A stretch of DNA of 64,000 nucleotides from Halorubellus sp034808145 (GTDB lineage Archaea > Halobacteriota > Halobacteria > Halobacteriales > Natrialbaceae), in contig NZ_JAXHGM010000006.1 of assembly GCF_034808145.1 (NCBI RefSeq), positions 124,001-188,000 on the forward strand, in the 5' to 3' direction. Below are positions 42,949 to 50,592 of the stretch, piece by piece. The notes beneath the pieces were generated by a model that was given only the letters and a program-made list of their open reading frames with translations, had not been told where the DNA came from and made no database searches. Each line of letters starts with the position of its first letter. Within the stretch, counting starts at the first letter, position 1. Made by a program: the position numbers and the translations under genes.

Positions 42949-43871
42949 GTCTCGACCTCTTCGGTCGGTCGTTCCGCCTCGGACTCGCGCGCGGACTCGA
43001 CGCGCTCGCCGGCGATGTCGAGGAAGATGTCCTCCAGGCTCGGGTCCTCCGTCTGGATGTCGACGACCCGGCCCCCGTCCGCTTGCGCTTCGCGACGCAC
43101 GCGCTCGACGGCGTCCATGTCGCCGACGACGACCTGATAGTGGTCTTCGGCGTCGTCGTGCGCGGCGTCCCGAACCGGGACGTCCGTGTAGACGTGGTAC
43201 GCGGTCTGGCCGTGCTCGTCTCGAATCTCATCGAGCGTCCCACGCGCGATGATGTCGCCGTGGTTCATCACGATGAGGCGGTCGCAGATGGACTCGACGT
43301 GATAGAGGTTGTGCGCGCTGAACACGATGGTCTTCCCCTCGTCGGCGAGGTCGCGCGTGAACTCGATGATGTAGTTCGTCGTCAGGGGGTCCAGGCCGGA
43401 CGCGGGTTCGTCGTAGATGAGGACGTCCGGGTCGTTCACGAGCGACCGCGCGATGGCGACCTTCCGCTTCATGCCCTTGCTCATGTCGCCGATGCGTCGC
43501 TCGCGGTGCTCGAGGTCGAGCCGGTCGAGCGCCTCGTCGATGCGCTCGCGGGCGACGTCGGTGGGGACGTCGTAGAGGTCCGCGAAGAACTCGAGGTAGC
43601 CGTTCGCGGTCATCTCCTCGTAGAGCGGCGACTCCTCGGGGAGGAAGCCGAGGTTCCGTCGCATGTCGAGCGACCCCGCCGACGCGCCGGCGATCTCGAC
43701 GTCTCCGCCGGTCGGTTCGACGAGGCCGGCGAGCATCTTGAGCGTCGTCGTCTTCCCGGCGCCGTTCGGCCCCACCACCCCGAACACCTCGCCGCGGTCG
43801 ACCTCGAACGTGCTGCCGTCGACGGCGACGAACCCGTCGTACGCCTTCCGCAGGTCGTCCACCCGAATCAT
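42945..43871 (-). CDS. ABC transporter ATP-binding protein (NatA/CcmA-like)
   Basis: This 308-residue ATPase has Walker A GPNGAGKTT (about 34-42), Q-loop FLPEESPLYEEM, signature MSKGMKRKV in place of LSGGQ, Walker B VLIYDEPASGLD, and switch His FSAHNLY. The SKGMKRK variant is usual for ABC-2 exporters of the NatA group. A 70-residue C-terminal domain (VRREAQADGGRVVDIQTEDPSLEDIFL, in parts) is also typical. It is first gene of the three-gene exporter operon. Confidence 0.87.
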   Translation of the reverse strand: MIRVDDLRKAYDGFVAVDGSTFEVDRGEVFGVVGPNGAGKTTTLKMLAGLVEPTGGDVEIAGASAGSLDMRRNLGFLPEESPLYEEMTANGYLEFFADLYDVPTDVARERIDEALDRLDLEHRERRIGDMSKGMKRKVAIARSLVNDPDVLIYDEPASGLDPLTTNYIIEFTRDLADEGKTIVFSAHNLYHVESICDRLIVMNHGDIIARGTLDEIRDEHGQTAYHVYTDVPVRDAAHDDAEDHYQVVVGDMDAVERVRREAQADGGRVVDIQTEDPSLEDIFLDIAGERVESARESEAERPTEEVET

Positions 43872-44048
43872 TCGTTAGGTCGTGTCTTGGGTCGAATACG
43901 GGTTAAGCTTCTGGGCATCTCACCGTTCGATTCGACGGGCGGGGCGGGCGAGTCCCGTGATTATCCGCCGACATCTCGCGTATCTGCTCGGCGACAGGTC
44001 CGTGCGGGGACCCGGAACGTCTTGTCGGTCGCGCCCGAGGACTCGGAC

Positions 44049-44477
44049 ATGGAGAGTCGGGTGCGCGTCGAGCGCGGCGAGTCGGGACGGCGGTACGCGG
44101 TGAGTCGCGAGTACGCGGTCCCGCCCGAGCGCGCGTGGTCGGTCCTCGCCGGGACCGAGCACTGGCCGACGTGGGGGCCGACCGTGTCCGCGGTCCGCCC
44201 CGCGGACGCGACCGTCCACGAGGGACTCACCGGCGACGTGCAGGTCCTCGGCGGGCCGTGGGTGCCCTTCGAGGTGACGAGTGTCGACGTCGACGACCGC
44301 GGCGTCAGGCGGTGGACGTGGTCGGTCGCCCGCATCCCCGCGACCGGGCATCGCGTCGAGCGCGCCACGGACGGCTGTCGCGTCGTCTTCGAGGTCCCGC
44401 TGCTCGCCGGCGGGTACGTCCCGGTCTGTCAGCGCGCGCTCGCTGCGCTCGCGACCGCGTTCGACGCGACAGCGTAG
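44049..44477 (+). CDS. SRPBCC-family (START-like) protein
   Basis: A 142-residue single-domain protein with the SRPBCC ligand-cavity layout: VSREYAVPPERAWSVLAGTEHWPTWGP (in parts) for the first strand and helices, VTSVDVDDRGVRRWTWSVAR for the middle sheet, and a long C-terminal helix (CQRALAALATAFDATA). These bind or process hydrophobic small molecules such as polyketides and lipids. The ligand is unknown. ATG at 44049 begins at the acidic segment MESRVRVERGESG. It ends against the convergent DoxX gene. Confidence 0.72.
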   Translation: MESRVRVERGESGRRYAVSREYAVPPERAWSVLAGTEHWPTWGPTVSAVRPADATVHEGLTGDVQVLGGPWVPFEVTSVDVDDRGVRRWTWSVARIPATGHRVERATDGCRVVFEVPLLAGGYVPVCQRALAALATAFDATA

Positions 44478-44486
44478 AGCGCCGTT

Positions 44487-44900
44487 CTACAGGCCGATAC
44501 CGACCGCGTACGCCCACTCCTGGCCGGCGAGGGCGAGCACGACCAGGGACGCGCCGAGCAGGCCGACGTTCTTGAGGAACCCCGTCAGCTCGTCCTGGGT
44601 CTGTTCGTCCGGGACCGCCCAGAAGTCGTGCATCATCGGCGTGACGACGACGAAGAACGACGCGAGCGCGCCCGCTGCGAGGACGGGGTACGCGCCGACG
44701 GCGAGCAGGACGCCCCCGAACGCGAGTTGGCCGCCCGAGAACAGGACGGCGGCGCGCCCGAACGGGACGCCCTTCGCCTCGGCGTAGCCCGCCATCGAGT
44801 CCGTCTGCAGGAAGTGATTGAGGCCCATGAACGCGAGGACGCTGCCGAGGAGGACGCGCCCGACGAGGAGCGCGACGCCCTCGATACCGGTGACGGCCAT
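44487..44900 (-). CDS. DoxX-family membrane protein
   Basis: A 137-residue protein with four transmembrane helices. The DoxX signature includes VGRVLLGSVLAFMGLNHFLQTD, then GGQLAFGGVLLAVGAYP and MMHDFW (in parts). The family includes subunits of thiosulfate:quinone oxidoreductase and partners of redox-stress systems, but most are unassigned. The divergent HxlR-type regulator gene and two inverted repeats lie upstream, suggesting redox or electrophile-responsive control. Confidence 0.82.
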   Translation of the reverse strand: MAVTGIEGVALLVGRVLLGSVLAFMGLNHFLQTDSMAGYAEAKGVPFGRAAVLFSGGQLAFGGVLLAVGAYPVLAAGALASFFVVVTPMMHDFWAVPDEQTQDELTGFLKNVGLLGASLVVLALAGQEWAYAVGIGL

Positions 44901-44972
44901 CAGGCCGACACCCCGGCGACCGTGCTCGTGTGCCCGACGTGCTGTGCGAGTGCCGACCGAACCGCCGATTGT

Positions 44973-45006
44973 GGTTTCATCACGAAACCTGGTTCGTCAG
45001 CGAACC
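44973..45006. promoter_or_regulatory. Two adjacent inverted repeats in the doxX/hxlR divergent promoter
   Basis: GGTTTC-ATCAC-GAAACC (44973-44989) and GGTTCG-TCAG-CGAACC (44991-45006) are perfect 6+6 inverted repeats, one base apart, sharing GGTT/AACC ends. The second touches the TATA-like ATTTAAG at 45007-45013 of the HxlR gene, taking the BRE position. They are strong candidates for dimeric HxlR binding sites and autoregulation of the pair. Confidence 0.65.
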
Positions 45007-45047
45007 ATTTAAGCGGACGCGGACCCGAACGTAATCAGGTAACATCG

Positions 45048-45404
45048 ATGTCTTCAGAAACGACGAGCGCGGTCACGGCGGACGCTGACGACGACGCGGG
45101 CGCCTGCCCGGTCGTCGAGACCATCCAACAGATTGGGTCGGAGTGGCGACTCATCGTCCTCAACGACCTCCACGACGGCGAGAAGCGGTTCAACGAACTG
45201 AAGCGCTCGACGGACGCGAGCTCGCGGACGCTCAGTCGCGTCCTCGACGACCTCGCCGACCTCGACCTCGTCGAACGACGCGTCGAGAGCGACGCCCCCA
45301 TCGCGACGTACTACAGCCTGACCGAGAAGGGCGGGGCGCTCTGTCCGGTCTTCGACGAGATAGAGACGTGGGCGACCGAGCACGTCGAGAGCTGTCAAGA
45401 GTAG
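45048..45404 (+). CDS. HxlR-family winged-helix transcriptional regulator
   Basis: This 118-residue HxlR protein contains CPVVETIQQIGSEWRLIVLNDL, GEKRFNELKR, ASSRTLSRVLDDLADLDLVERR (in parts), and a beta wing PIATYYSLTEKG. The N-terminal cysteine (C20) is at the position of redox- or aldehyde-sensing cysteines in some HxlR regulators. Start ATG at 45048 lies about 35 bases after a TATA-like ATTTAAG. It is divergent from doxX, with paired inverted repeats between, so it likely regulates itself and doxX. Confidence 0.83.
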   Translation: MSSETTSAVTADADDDAGACPVVETIQQIGSEWRLIVLNDLHDGEKRFNELKRSTDASSRTLSRVLDDLADLDLVERRVESDAPIATYYSLTEKGGALCPVFDEIETWATEHVESCQE

Positions 45405-45493
45405 GGGAGTTCGCTGGATACGACGTCCCGCGCCGTCGGAACGAGTGGCATAGGTTGGGAAGGTTCAAAACGCCCGCGCGAGTTCTCGTCGGT

Positions 45494-46489
45494 ATGGACA
45501 CGTACGACCTGATCACGCGGAACGCCGAGGAGGTCGTGACCGAGGAGGAACTGCGAGCGCTCGCCGACGACCCCGAGGGCAAGCGCGTCTACGTCGGCTA
45601 CGAGCCGAGCGGCGTCCTCCACCTCGGCCACCTCCTGACGGCGAACATGCTCATCGACCTCCAGGACGCCGGGTTCGAGGTCGTCATCCTCCTCGCGGAC
45701 GTTCACGCGTACCTGAACGACAAGGGGACGTTCGACGAGATCGAGGCGACGGCGGAGGTCATGCAGGAGCAGTTCCTCGCGTACGGTCTGGACGTCGAGC
45801 GGACCGAGTTCGTGTACGGCTCCAGCTACCAGCTCGATGAGGAGTACCTCCTGGACCTCCACGAGATGGCGCGGTCGACGACGCTGAACCGCGCGCAGCG
45901 CGCGATGGCGGAGATACAGAGCGGCGAGACCGCGAAGGTCAGTCACGTCGTCTACCCGCTCATGCAGGCGCTTGACATCGAGTACCTCGACCTCGACCTC
46001 GCGGTCGGCGGGCTCGACCAGCGGAAGGTCCACATGCTCGCTCGCGAGGAACTCCCGGACGTCGGCTACGAGAGCCGGCCCGCCATCCACACGCCCATCC
46101 TCGCGGACCTGACGACGGGCGTCGGGAAGATGTCCTCGAGTTCCGGCGTCACCATCAGCATGGAGGACGACGCTGATGCGTTAGAGGAGAAGGTCAACAG
46201 CGCGTACTGTCCGCCGGCGCGCGACCCGGAGCCGACCGACGACGGCGAGGAGCGCGAGAACCCCGTGCTGGAGCTGTTCCAGTACCACGTCTTCCCGCGC
46301 TTCGACGAGGTCGTCGTCGAACGCCCGGACGAGTACGGCGGCGACCTCACGTACGACGACTACGAGTCTCTCGCCGACGACCTCGACGCCGGCGAGCTCC
46401 ATCCCGCGGACGCGAAGGGGACGCTCGCCGCGTACCTCGACGAGCTCATCGCGCCGGGCCGCGAGCGCCTGCACGAACTCCGGGACTGA
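45494..46489 (+). CDS. tyrS: Tyrosyl-tRNA synthetase
   Basis: This 331-residue class Ic synthetase has the HIGH-like motif HLGH (43-46), KMSSS (212-216), the tyrosine pocket VGYEPSG at 34-40, and archaeal/eukaryal features such as the short C-terminus without the bacterial S4 domain. It charges tRNA-Tyr. An insertion-like acidic loop (PTDDGEERENP) lies around 250-262, usual for haloarchaea. ATG at 45494 is the domain start. T-rich CGCGCCTTTTTGCC just after the stop (about 46506-46517) may be its terminator or the next promoter. Confidence 0.93.
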   Translation: MDTYDLITRNAEEVVTEEELRALADDPEGKRVYVGYEPSGVLHLGHLLTANMLIDLQDAGFEVVILLADVHAYLNDKGTFDEIEATAEVMQEQFLAYGLDVERTEFVYGSSYQLDEEYLLDLHEMARSTTLNRAQRAMAEIQSGETAKVSHVVYPLMQALDIEYLDLDLAVGGLDQRKVHMLAREELPDVGYESRPAIHTPILADLTTGVGKMSSSSGVTISMEDDADALEEKVNSAYCPPARDPEPTDDGEERENPVLELFQYHVFPRFDEVVVERPDEYGGDLTYDDYESLADDLDAGELHPADAKGTLAAYLDELIAPGRERLHELRD

Positions 46490-46540
46490 CAGCGACGCCG
46501 ACCGCGCGCCTTTTTGCCGGGGGCTCTCGAAGCGACGTGC

Positions 46541-47482
46541 ATGAACGACACGCGACTGCGGGTGCTGGACGCGCTCGCGGACGGTCCCGTGACCGGGCCG
46601 GCCGTCGCCGACGCGCTCGGCGTCTCCCGCGCTGCGGTCTGGAAGCACGTCGAGGCGCTCCGAGACGAGGGGTTCGAGGTGTCGAGTACCGACGACGGCT
46701 ATCGGTTGGACGCGGTCCCGGAGTACGGTGGGTTGGCGGTCGCGCACGAGCTGGACGCACCGTACGACGTCGACTACCACGACTCGATAGGGTCGACGAA
46801 CGACCGGGCGCGCGAACTGGCGGCCGAGGGCGAGCGCGACGTCGCCGTCGTCGCCGCCGAGCAGACGGGCAGCCGCGGTCGCCTGGACCGCGAGTGGACG
46901 GCGCCCCGCGGTGGCGTGTGGACGAGCGTCCTCGTCCGGCCGGACGTGCCGCCGGCGCAGGTCCCGGCGTTCACGCTCGCCGCCGCGGTCGCCACCGCGA
47001 ACGCCGCGCGCGAGGCCGGCGTCGACGCGGGCATCAAGTGGCCGAACGACGTGCTCGTCCCGGCCGACGACGGTGTGACGCGGAAGCTGGCGGGTATCCT
47101 CACGGAGATGGAGGGCGAGGCCGACCGGGTGTCGTGGCTCGTCGTCGGTATCGGCGCGAACGTCGACGTCGCCGCGAGCGACCTCCCGGCGGGAGCGACG
47201 AGCGTCGCGATGGAGGGCGGCGTCGCGGACCGCCGAGCGTTCGTCCAGCGGGTCCTCGAAGAGTTCCACGGCCTCGTCTCGGGGGACCTCGACGAAATCC
47301 TGTCCGCGTGGCGCGAGCGGGCGTTGACGCTCGGCGAGCGCGTGCGCGTCGACACGCCCGGTGGCGTCGTCGAGGGCGTCGCGACGGACGTCGAGTTCCC
47401 CGGCACGCTCCTCGTCGAGACCGCCGACGGCGTCGAACGGGTGACGGCGGGCGACTGCGAGCACCTGCGCGCCGAAAACTGA
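46541..47482 (+). CDS. birA: Biotin--[acetyl-CoA-carboxylase] ligase with N-terminal HTH
   Basis: A 313-residue bifunctional BirA. Residues 1-60 are the winged helix (VADALGVSRAAVWKHVEALRDEGFEV, in parts), and 75-250 is the ligase with the biotinoyl-AMP loop motif TGSRGRLDREW. KWPNDVL and GILTEMEG motifs and the C-terminal SH3-like domain (GERVRVDTPGGVVEGVATDVE, in parts) follow. It biotinylates acyl-CoA carboxylases and may repress in response to biotin. ATG at 46541 is the last start that retains the HTH. A terminator-like hairpin follows. Confidence 0.9.
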   Translation: MNDTRLRVLDALADGPVTGPAVADALGVSRAAVWKHVEALRDEGFEVSSTDDGYRLDAVPEYGGLAVAHELDAPYDVDYHDSIGSTNDRARELAAEGERDVAVVAAEQTGSRGRLDREWTAPRGGVWTSVLVRPDVPPAQVPAFTLAAAVATANAAREAGVDAGIKWPNDVLVPADDGVTRKLAGILTEMEGEADRVSWLVVGIGANVDVAASDLPAGATSVAMEGGVADRRAFVQRVLEEFHGLVSGDLDEILSAWRERALTLGERVRVDTPGGVVEGVATDVEFPGTLLVETADGVERVTAGDCEHLRAEN

Positions 47483-47494
47483 CTCACCGAGCGT

Positions 47495-47516
47495 ACGGCC
47501 GCCCCCAGGCGGCCGT
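47495..47516. terminator. Hairpin terminator candidate after birA
   Basis: ACGGCCGCC, loop CCCA, GGCGGCCGT: a perfect 9-bp stem followed by TTT. It is between convergent birA and the small membrane ORF, so it could stop transcription from either side. Archaeal terminators more often rely on T-tracts, so the role is likely but unproven. Confidence 0.5.
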
Positions 47517-47554
47517 TTCGGAGTTACCGCGTGGACGGACGACGGCTGTCCCGG

Positions 47555-47692
47555 TTACTGTCGGAGGACGCCGACGAGGAACGGGAGGGTGGCGATACCG
47601 GCGAACACGGCGAGGGTCTCGTGGAAGTACGCGAACCCGAGCACGATCGACAGCAGCGTGAACGTCGCCAGGGTCTTCTGGCGGAGGTCCAT
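47555..47692 (-). CDS. 45-residue membrane micro-protein downstream of uspA
   Basis: Begins MDLRQKTLATF and continues as one hydrophobic helix or hairpin (TLLSIVLGFAYFHETLAVFAG, in parts) ending TLPFLVGVLRQ. Its ATG overlaps the UspA stop codon (TGATG), indicating translational coupling. It has two hydrophobic stretches split by YFHET. It is too short for family recognition. The composition is that of a genuine protein: a clean hydrophobic pattern with a positively charged start. It may anchor or modulate the stress protein at the membrane; that is inference. Confidence 0.6.
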   Translation of the reverse strand: MDLRQKTLATFTLLSIVLGFAYFHETLAVFAGIATLPFLVGVLRQ

Positions 47693-48132
47693 CACGCGTC
47701 GTCACCGACGCGGACCGTGAGCACGGGGACCTTACTCGCGCGAACGACGCGTTCGGCCACGCTCCCGAGCAGCAGGCGGTCGATACCGCCGCGACCGTGC
47801 GTCCCCATCACGACGAGGTCGCAGCCCTCGTCCTCGGCGTACCGGACGATCTCGCGGCTCGGGGACCCGTCGACGACGACGCTCTCGACCGGGACGTCCA
47901 CGTCGTCGGCCAGTTCTCCGACGCGCTCGAGCGCGCGCTGGCCCTCATCGCCGAGCATATCGCGGATGTGCTCCCAGGATGTCTCCATCGGCATGCTCGA
48001 GTAGCTCGCCGTGTTCACGACGTAGAGCGCGTGCAGGGTCGCCTCGTGCGTCGCGGCCAGCTCGACCGCGTGCTCGACCGCGCGCTCAACGCCCACGGAC
48101 CCGTCCGTCGGTACCAGGATGTGGTCGTACAT
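47692..48132 (-). CDS. Universal stress protein (UspA family)
   Basis: A 146-residue single-domain USP. It starts MYDHILVPTDGS and has the ATP-binding signature G-x2-G-x9-G[ST], here GTHGRGGIDRLLLGSVAERVV (in parts), with VVMGTHGR before it and VPVLTVR at the end. ATP-binding members bind and hydrolyse ATP slowly and adjust stress responses. It is first gene of a two-gene operon with the overlapping 45-residue membrane ORF. Confidence 0.88.
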   Translation of the reverse strand: MYDHILVPTDGSVGVERAVEHAVELAATHEATLHALYVVNTASYSSMPMETSWEHIRDMLGDEGQRALERVGELADDVDVPVESVVVDGSPSREIVRYAEDEGCDLVVMGTHGRGGIDRLLLGSVAERVVRASKVPVLTVRVGDDA

Positions 48133-48211
48133 CGCCCCGTGGATAGTGATACGGTACCAACCGTCATGAATCCTCGCCGCGGTCGACGGTCTCGGTCGCT
48201 CCCAGCCGGAG

Positions 48212-49261
48212 TCACAGCACGACGCGCTCGACGTCGTCGACCGTCGCCCGCCGGACCACGCCCCGGACGACGTCGCGGACGCCGTCGAGGTTGTCCGAGT
48301 CCCCGTCGAGCGCGAGGAGCTTCGCGTCCCGACCCGGCGCGACGACCCCGCAGTTCAGGTCCGCGAGGTCGGCGCCGTTGACCGTCGCCATCGCGAGCAC
48401 CTCCCGCGCCGGGAGGTCCGAGAGCTTCGCCGTCCACTCCATCTCACGGAACATCGACGGCGCGTTCACCATCGCGTTGTCCGTCCCGAGCGCGAGCGTC
48501 GTCCGCTCGAACAACGCGTCGACGTCCGGCAGTCCGACCGAGAGCGCCGCGTTCGACCGCGGACACAGCACCACGGGAACGCCCTTGTCCGCGACACGGT
48601 CCAGATGGAGCGCCTCGGCGTGCACCATGTGCACGAGGAAGTCCGGGTCCAGGTCCAGTGCCGGATTGATGTCCGAGGCGTCCACCTCGCCGGCGTGGAT
48701 ACCGAACAGCTTCCCCTCGCGCCGCGTCGCGTTCCGCTCGCGGTCGAAGTCCGCGTCGTTCGCGCCGCTCGCACCGAACCCGTCCGCGCGCTCCATCGCC
48801 GCCGTCTCCTCGCGGCCGAGCACCACCGACTCGACCGCCGAGCCCGCGCCGGCGCGCTCGATGGCCTCGACGCCCTCGACGCCGCCCTCGCGGAACTCCA
48901 GGTGCGCCGCCGTCCCGGCCCGCTCCATGTACGACAACGTCCGCGTCATCGCCGCCACGAGCTCGTCCCGGGTCGCCTCCCGGAGCAACCGATGTTTCAG
49001 GCCGTCAGGCGGCGCGACGAGCTCCTCCAGGGTCAGGCCCTCGCCGGCCTCCTTCGCGATGGAGTCCCCGATGTGGGTGTGCGCGTTCACGAACGCCGGC
49101 AGCACGATCCGGTCGCTCTCGACCGACGTCTCCTCGACCGCCGTGATCTCGCCGTCCTCGAACGCGACGCGGCCCTCGACGGGCTCGAACTCCCGACCAC
49201 GGAGGATCGTTCCCTCGAGCGTCCCAGACGCCCTCCCGCTCTCGCCCCCGTCGACCGTCAC
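48212..49261 (-). CDS. Amidohydrolase family protein (cytosine-deaminase/SsnA-like)
   Basis: A 349-residue metal-dependent hydrolase. The metal ligands are HTH in FVNAHTHIGDS, His in GIHAGE, His in HMVHAEAL, and the catalytic Asp in ALGTDNAM. A chlorohydrolase-type AVEE beta domain frames the N-terminus. Known members deaminate nucleobases, guanine, chlorohydrolase substrates or hydrolyse cyclic amides. The substrate is unknown. Its start overlaps the stop of the HD-phosphohydrolase gene (4 bases), so they are co-translated and may share a purine/nucleotide theme. Confidence 0.8.
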   Translation of the reverse strand: MTVDGGESGRASGTLEGTILRGREFEPVEGRVAFEDGEITAVEETSVESDRIVLPAFVNAHTHIGDSIAKEAGEGLTLEELVAPPDGLKHRLLREATRDELVAAMTRTLSYMERAGTAAHLEFREGGVEGVEAIERAGAGSAVESVVLGREETAAMERADGFGASGANDADFDRERNATRREGKLFGIHAGEVDASDINPALDLDPDFLVHMVHAEALHLDRVADKGVPVVLCPRSNAALSVGLPDVDALFERTTLALGTDNAMVNAPSMFREMEWTAKLSDLPAREVLAMATVNGADLADLNCGVVAPGRDAKLLALDGDSDNLDGVRDVVRGVVRRATVDDVERVVL

Positions 49262-50496
49262 GCGTCTTCACCCGAGAACGACCCGAGGGTCTCCTGGAGT
49301 CCCGACCGCACCTCCGAGACGAGCGCCCCGTCGAGGTCCAAGCCGAGGACGTCCGCGGCGGCCGTCCCGACCGTCTCTGTCTCGCCCGCCGGCGCGTACA
49401 CGCCGAGGCGCCACTGCGCGCGGTTCGCGGCACGGAGCGCGTCCACGAGCGGCGACTGCTCGTGGAGCACCCTCGCCTCGCCGTTCACGAGAACGCGCGT
49501 CGACGACTCCGTCATCTCCGGCTCGCCCGGTACGTCCAAGATGACGTCCTCCTCGGGGACGCCGGCGCGCTCCGCGATCTCGAGCTCGTACCCGCGGACG
49601 TCCTCGTGCGCGAGGTCCAGCAGGCTGTCGGGCGTGTCCTCCAGTTCCGCCCAGAGCGCGCGCTTGTGGAGGTCGCGCTCGTCGAACCGTCGCGCGAACG
49701 ACGCCGTCTCCGGGGTCTCCCGGAGCGCGACGAGGAACCCCGGGTCGTCCATGCGTCGGAGGTCCTCGGCGTCGACGGCCGTGGCCTCGAGCAGGCGCTC
49801 CGCGGCCCGCCGCAGCATCGCCTTCGAGATGCGCGTGACGTGGTGGTTGTACACGGTCGGGATCATGAGTGCGCGCGCCACCAGGAGGCTCTCGGCGGTC
49901 TGGACGTTCCCCTCGTCGAGCACGAGGTCGTCCTCGCTGTCGAACGTCAGCTCGCGGACGAGCCGCCCGTGGTCGATGGTCCCGTACGGCACGCCCGTGT
50001 GGTGGGCGTCCCGCACCAGGTAATCCATCCGGTCCACGTCCAACTCCCCGGAGACGACCTGGCCGTACTTCCCGTCGCCCGCGACCAGGTCCGCCACGCG
50101 CGCCGGCGACAGGTCGTGGTCCTTCAGGACGGCCCCGACGGCGCCGCGCTCGAACAGCTCGTGGACGTCGTCATGGTACTTCCCCGTCCGTCGATGCGTG
50201 AGCGGTTCCAGGTTGTGACTGAACGGGCCGTGCCCGACGTCGTGCAACAGCGCGGCGGCCTGCACGCGCTTCGCGTTCCGACCCTCGACGCCGAGGTGGT
50301 CGAGCGCCTGGCACGCGAGATGGTAGACGCCGAGGCTGTGCTCGAAGCGGGTGTGGTTCGCGCTCGGATACACCAGCGAGGACGTCCCGAGCTGGACGAT
50401 GTGTCGGAGCCGCTGGACCGCCGGCGTGTCCAGGAGGTCGCGTGCCACGCCACCCACCTCGATGTGGTCGTGGACGCTGTCCTTGATCGTCTTCAT
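49258..50496 (-). CDS. HD-domain phosphohydrolase (SAMHD1/dGTPase-like)
   Basis: This 412-residue protein has the HD motif order of dNTP triphosphohydrolases: H in RLRHIVQLG, RFEHSLGVYHLA, the HD pair in LLHDVGHGPFSH, and the last Asp in DVDRMDYLVRDAHHTG. A C-terminal 150-residue domain is variable. Such enzymes cleave dNTPs to nucleosides and triphosphate, controlling pools and antiviral defence. ATG at 50496 (MKTIKDSVHDHI) begins the domain. It overlaps the downstream amidohydrolase gene. Confidence 0.85.
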   Translation of the reverse strand: MKTIKDSVHDHIEVGGVARDLLDTPAVQRLRHIVQLGTSSLVYPSANHTRFEHSLGVYHLACQALDHLGVEGRNAKRVQAAALLHDVGHGPFSHNLEPLTHRRTGKYHDDVHELFERGAVGAVLKDHDLSPARVADLVAGDGKYGQVVSGELDVDRMDYLVRDAHHTGVPYGTIDHGRLVRELTFDSEDDLVLDEGNVQTAESLLVARALMIPTVYNHHVTRISKAMLRRAAERLLEATAVDAEDLRRMDDPGFLVALRETPETASFARRFDERDLHKRALWAELEDTPDSLLDLAHEDVRGYELEIAERAGVPEEDVILDVPGEPEMTESSTRVLVNGEARVLHEQSPLVDALRAANRAQWRLGVYAPAGETETVGTAAADVLGLDLDGALVSEVRSGLQETLGSFSGEDA

Positions 50497-50592
50497 GCCC
50501 GCCGATTGCGCGCCCTCGTACAAAAAGCAGTAGAATCGTTCGACGCCACGGAGCGCGCGATGCGCCCCCGAAGATGGGCTGCGCCGTCGACC

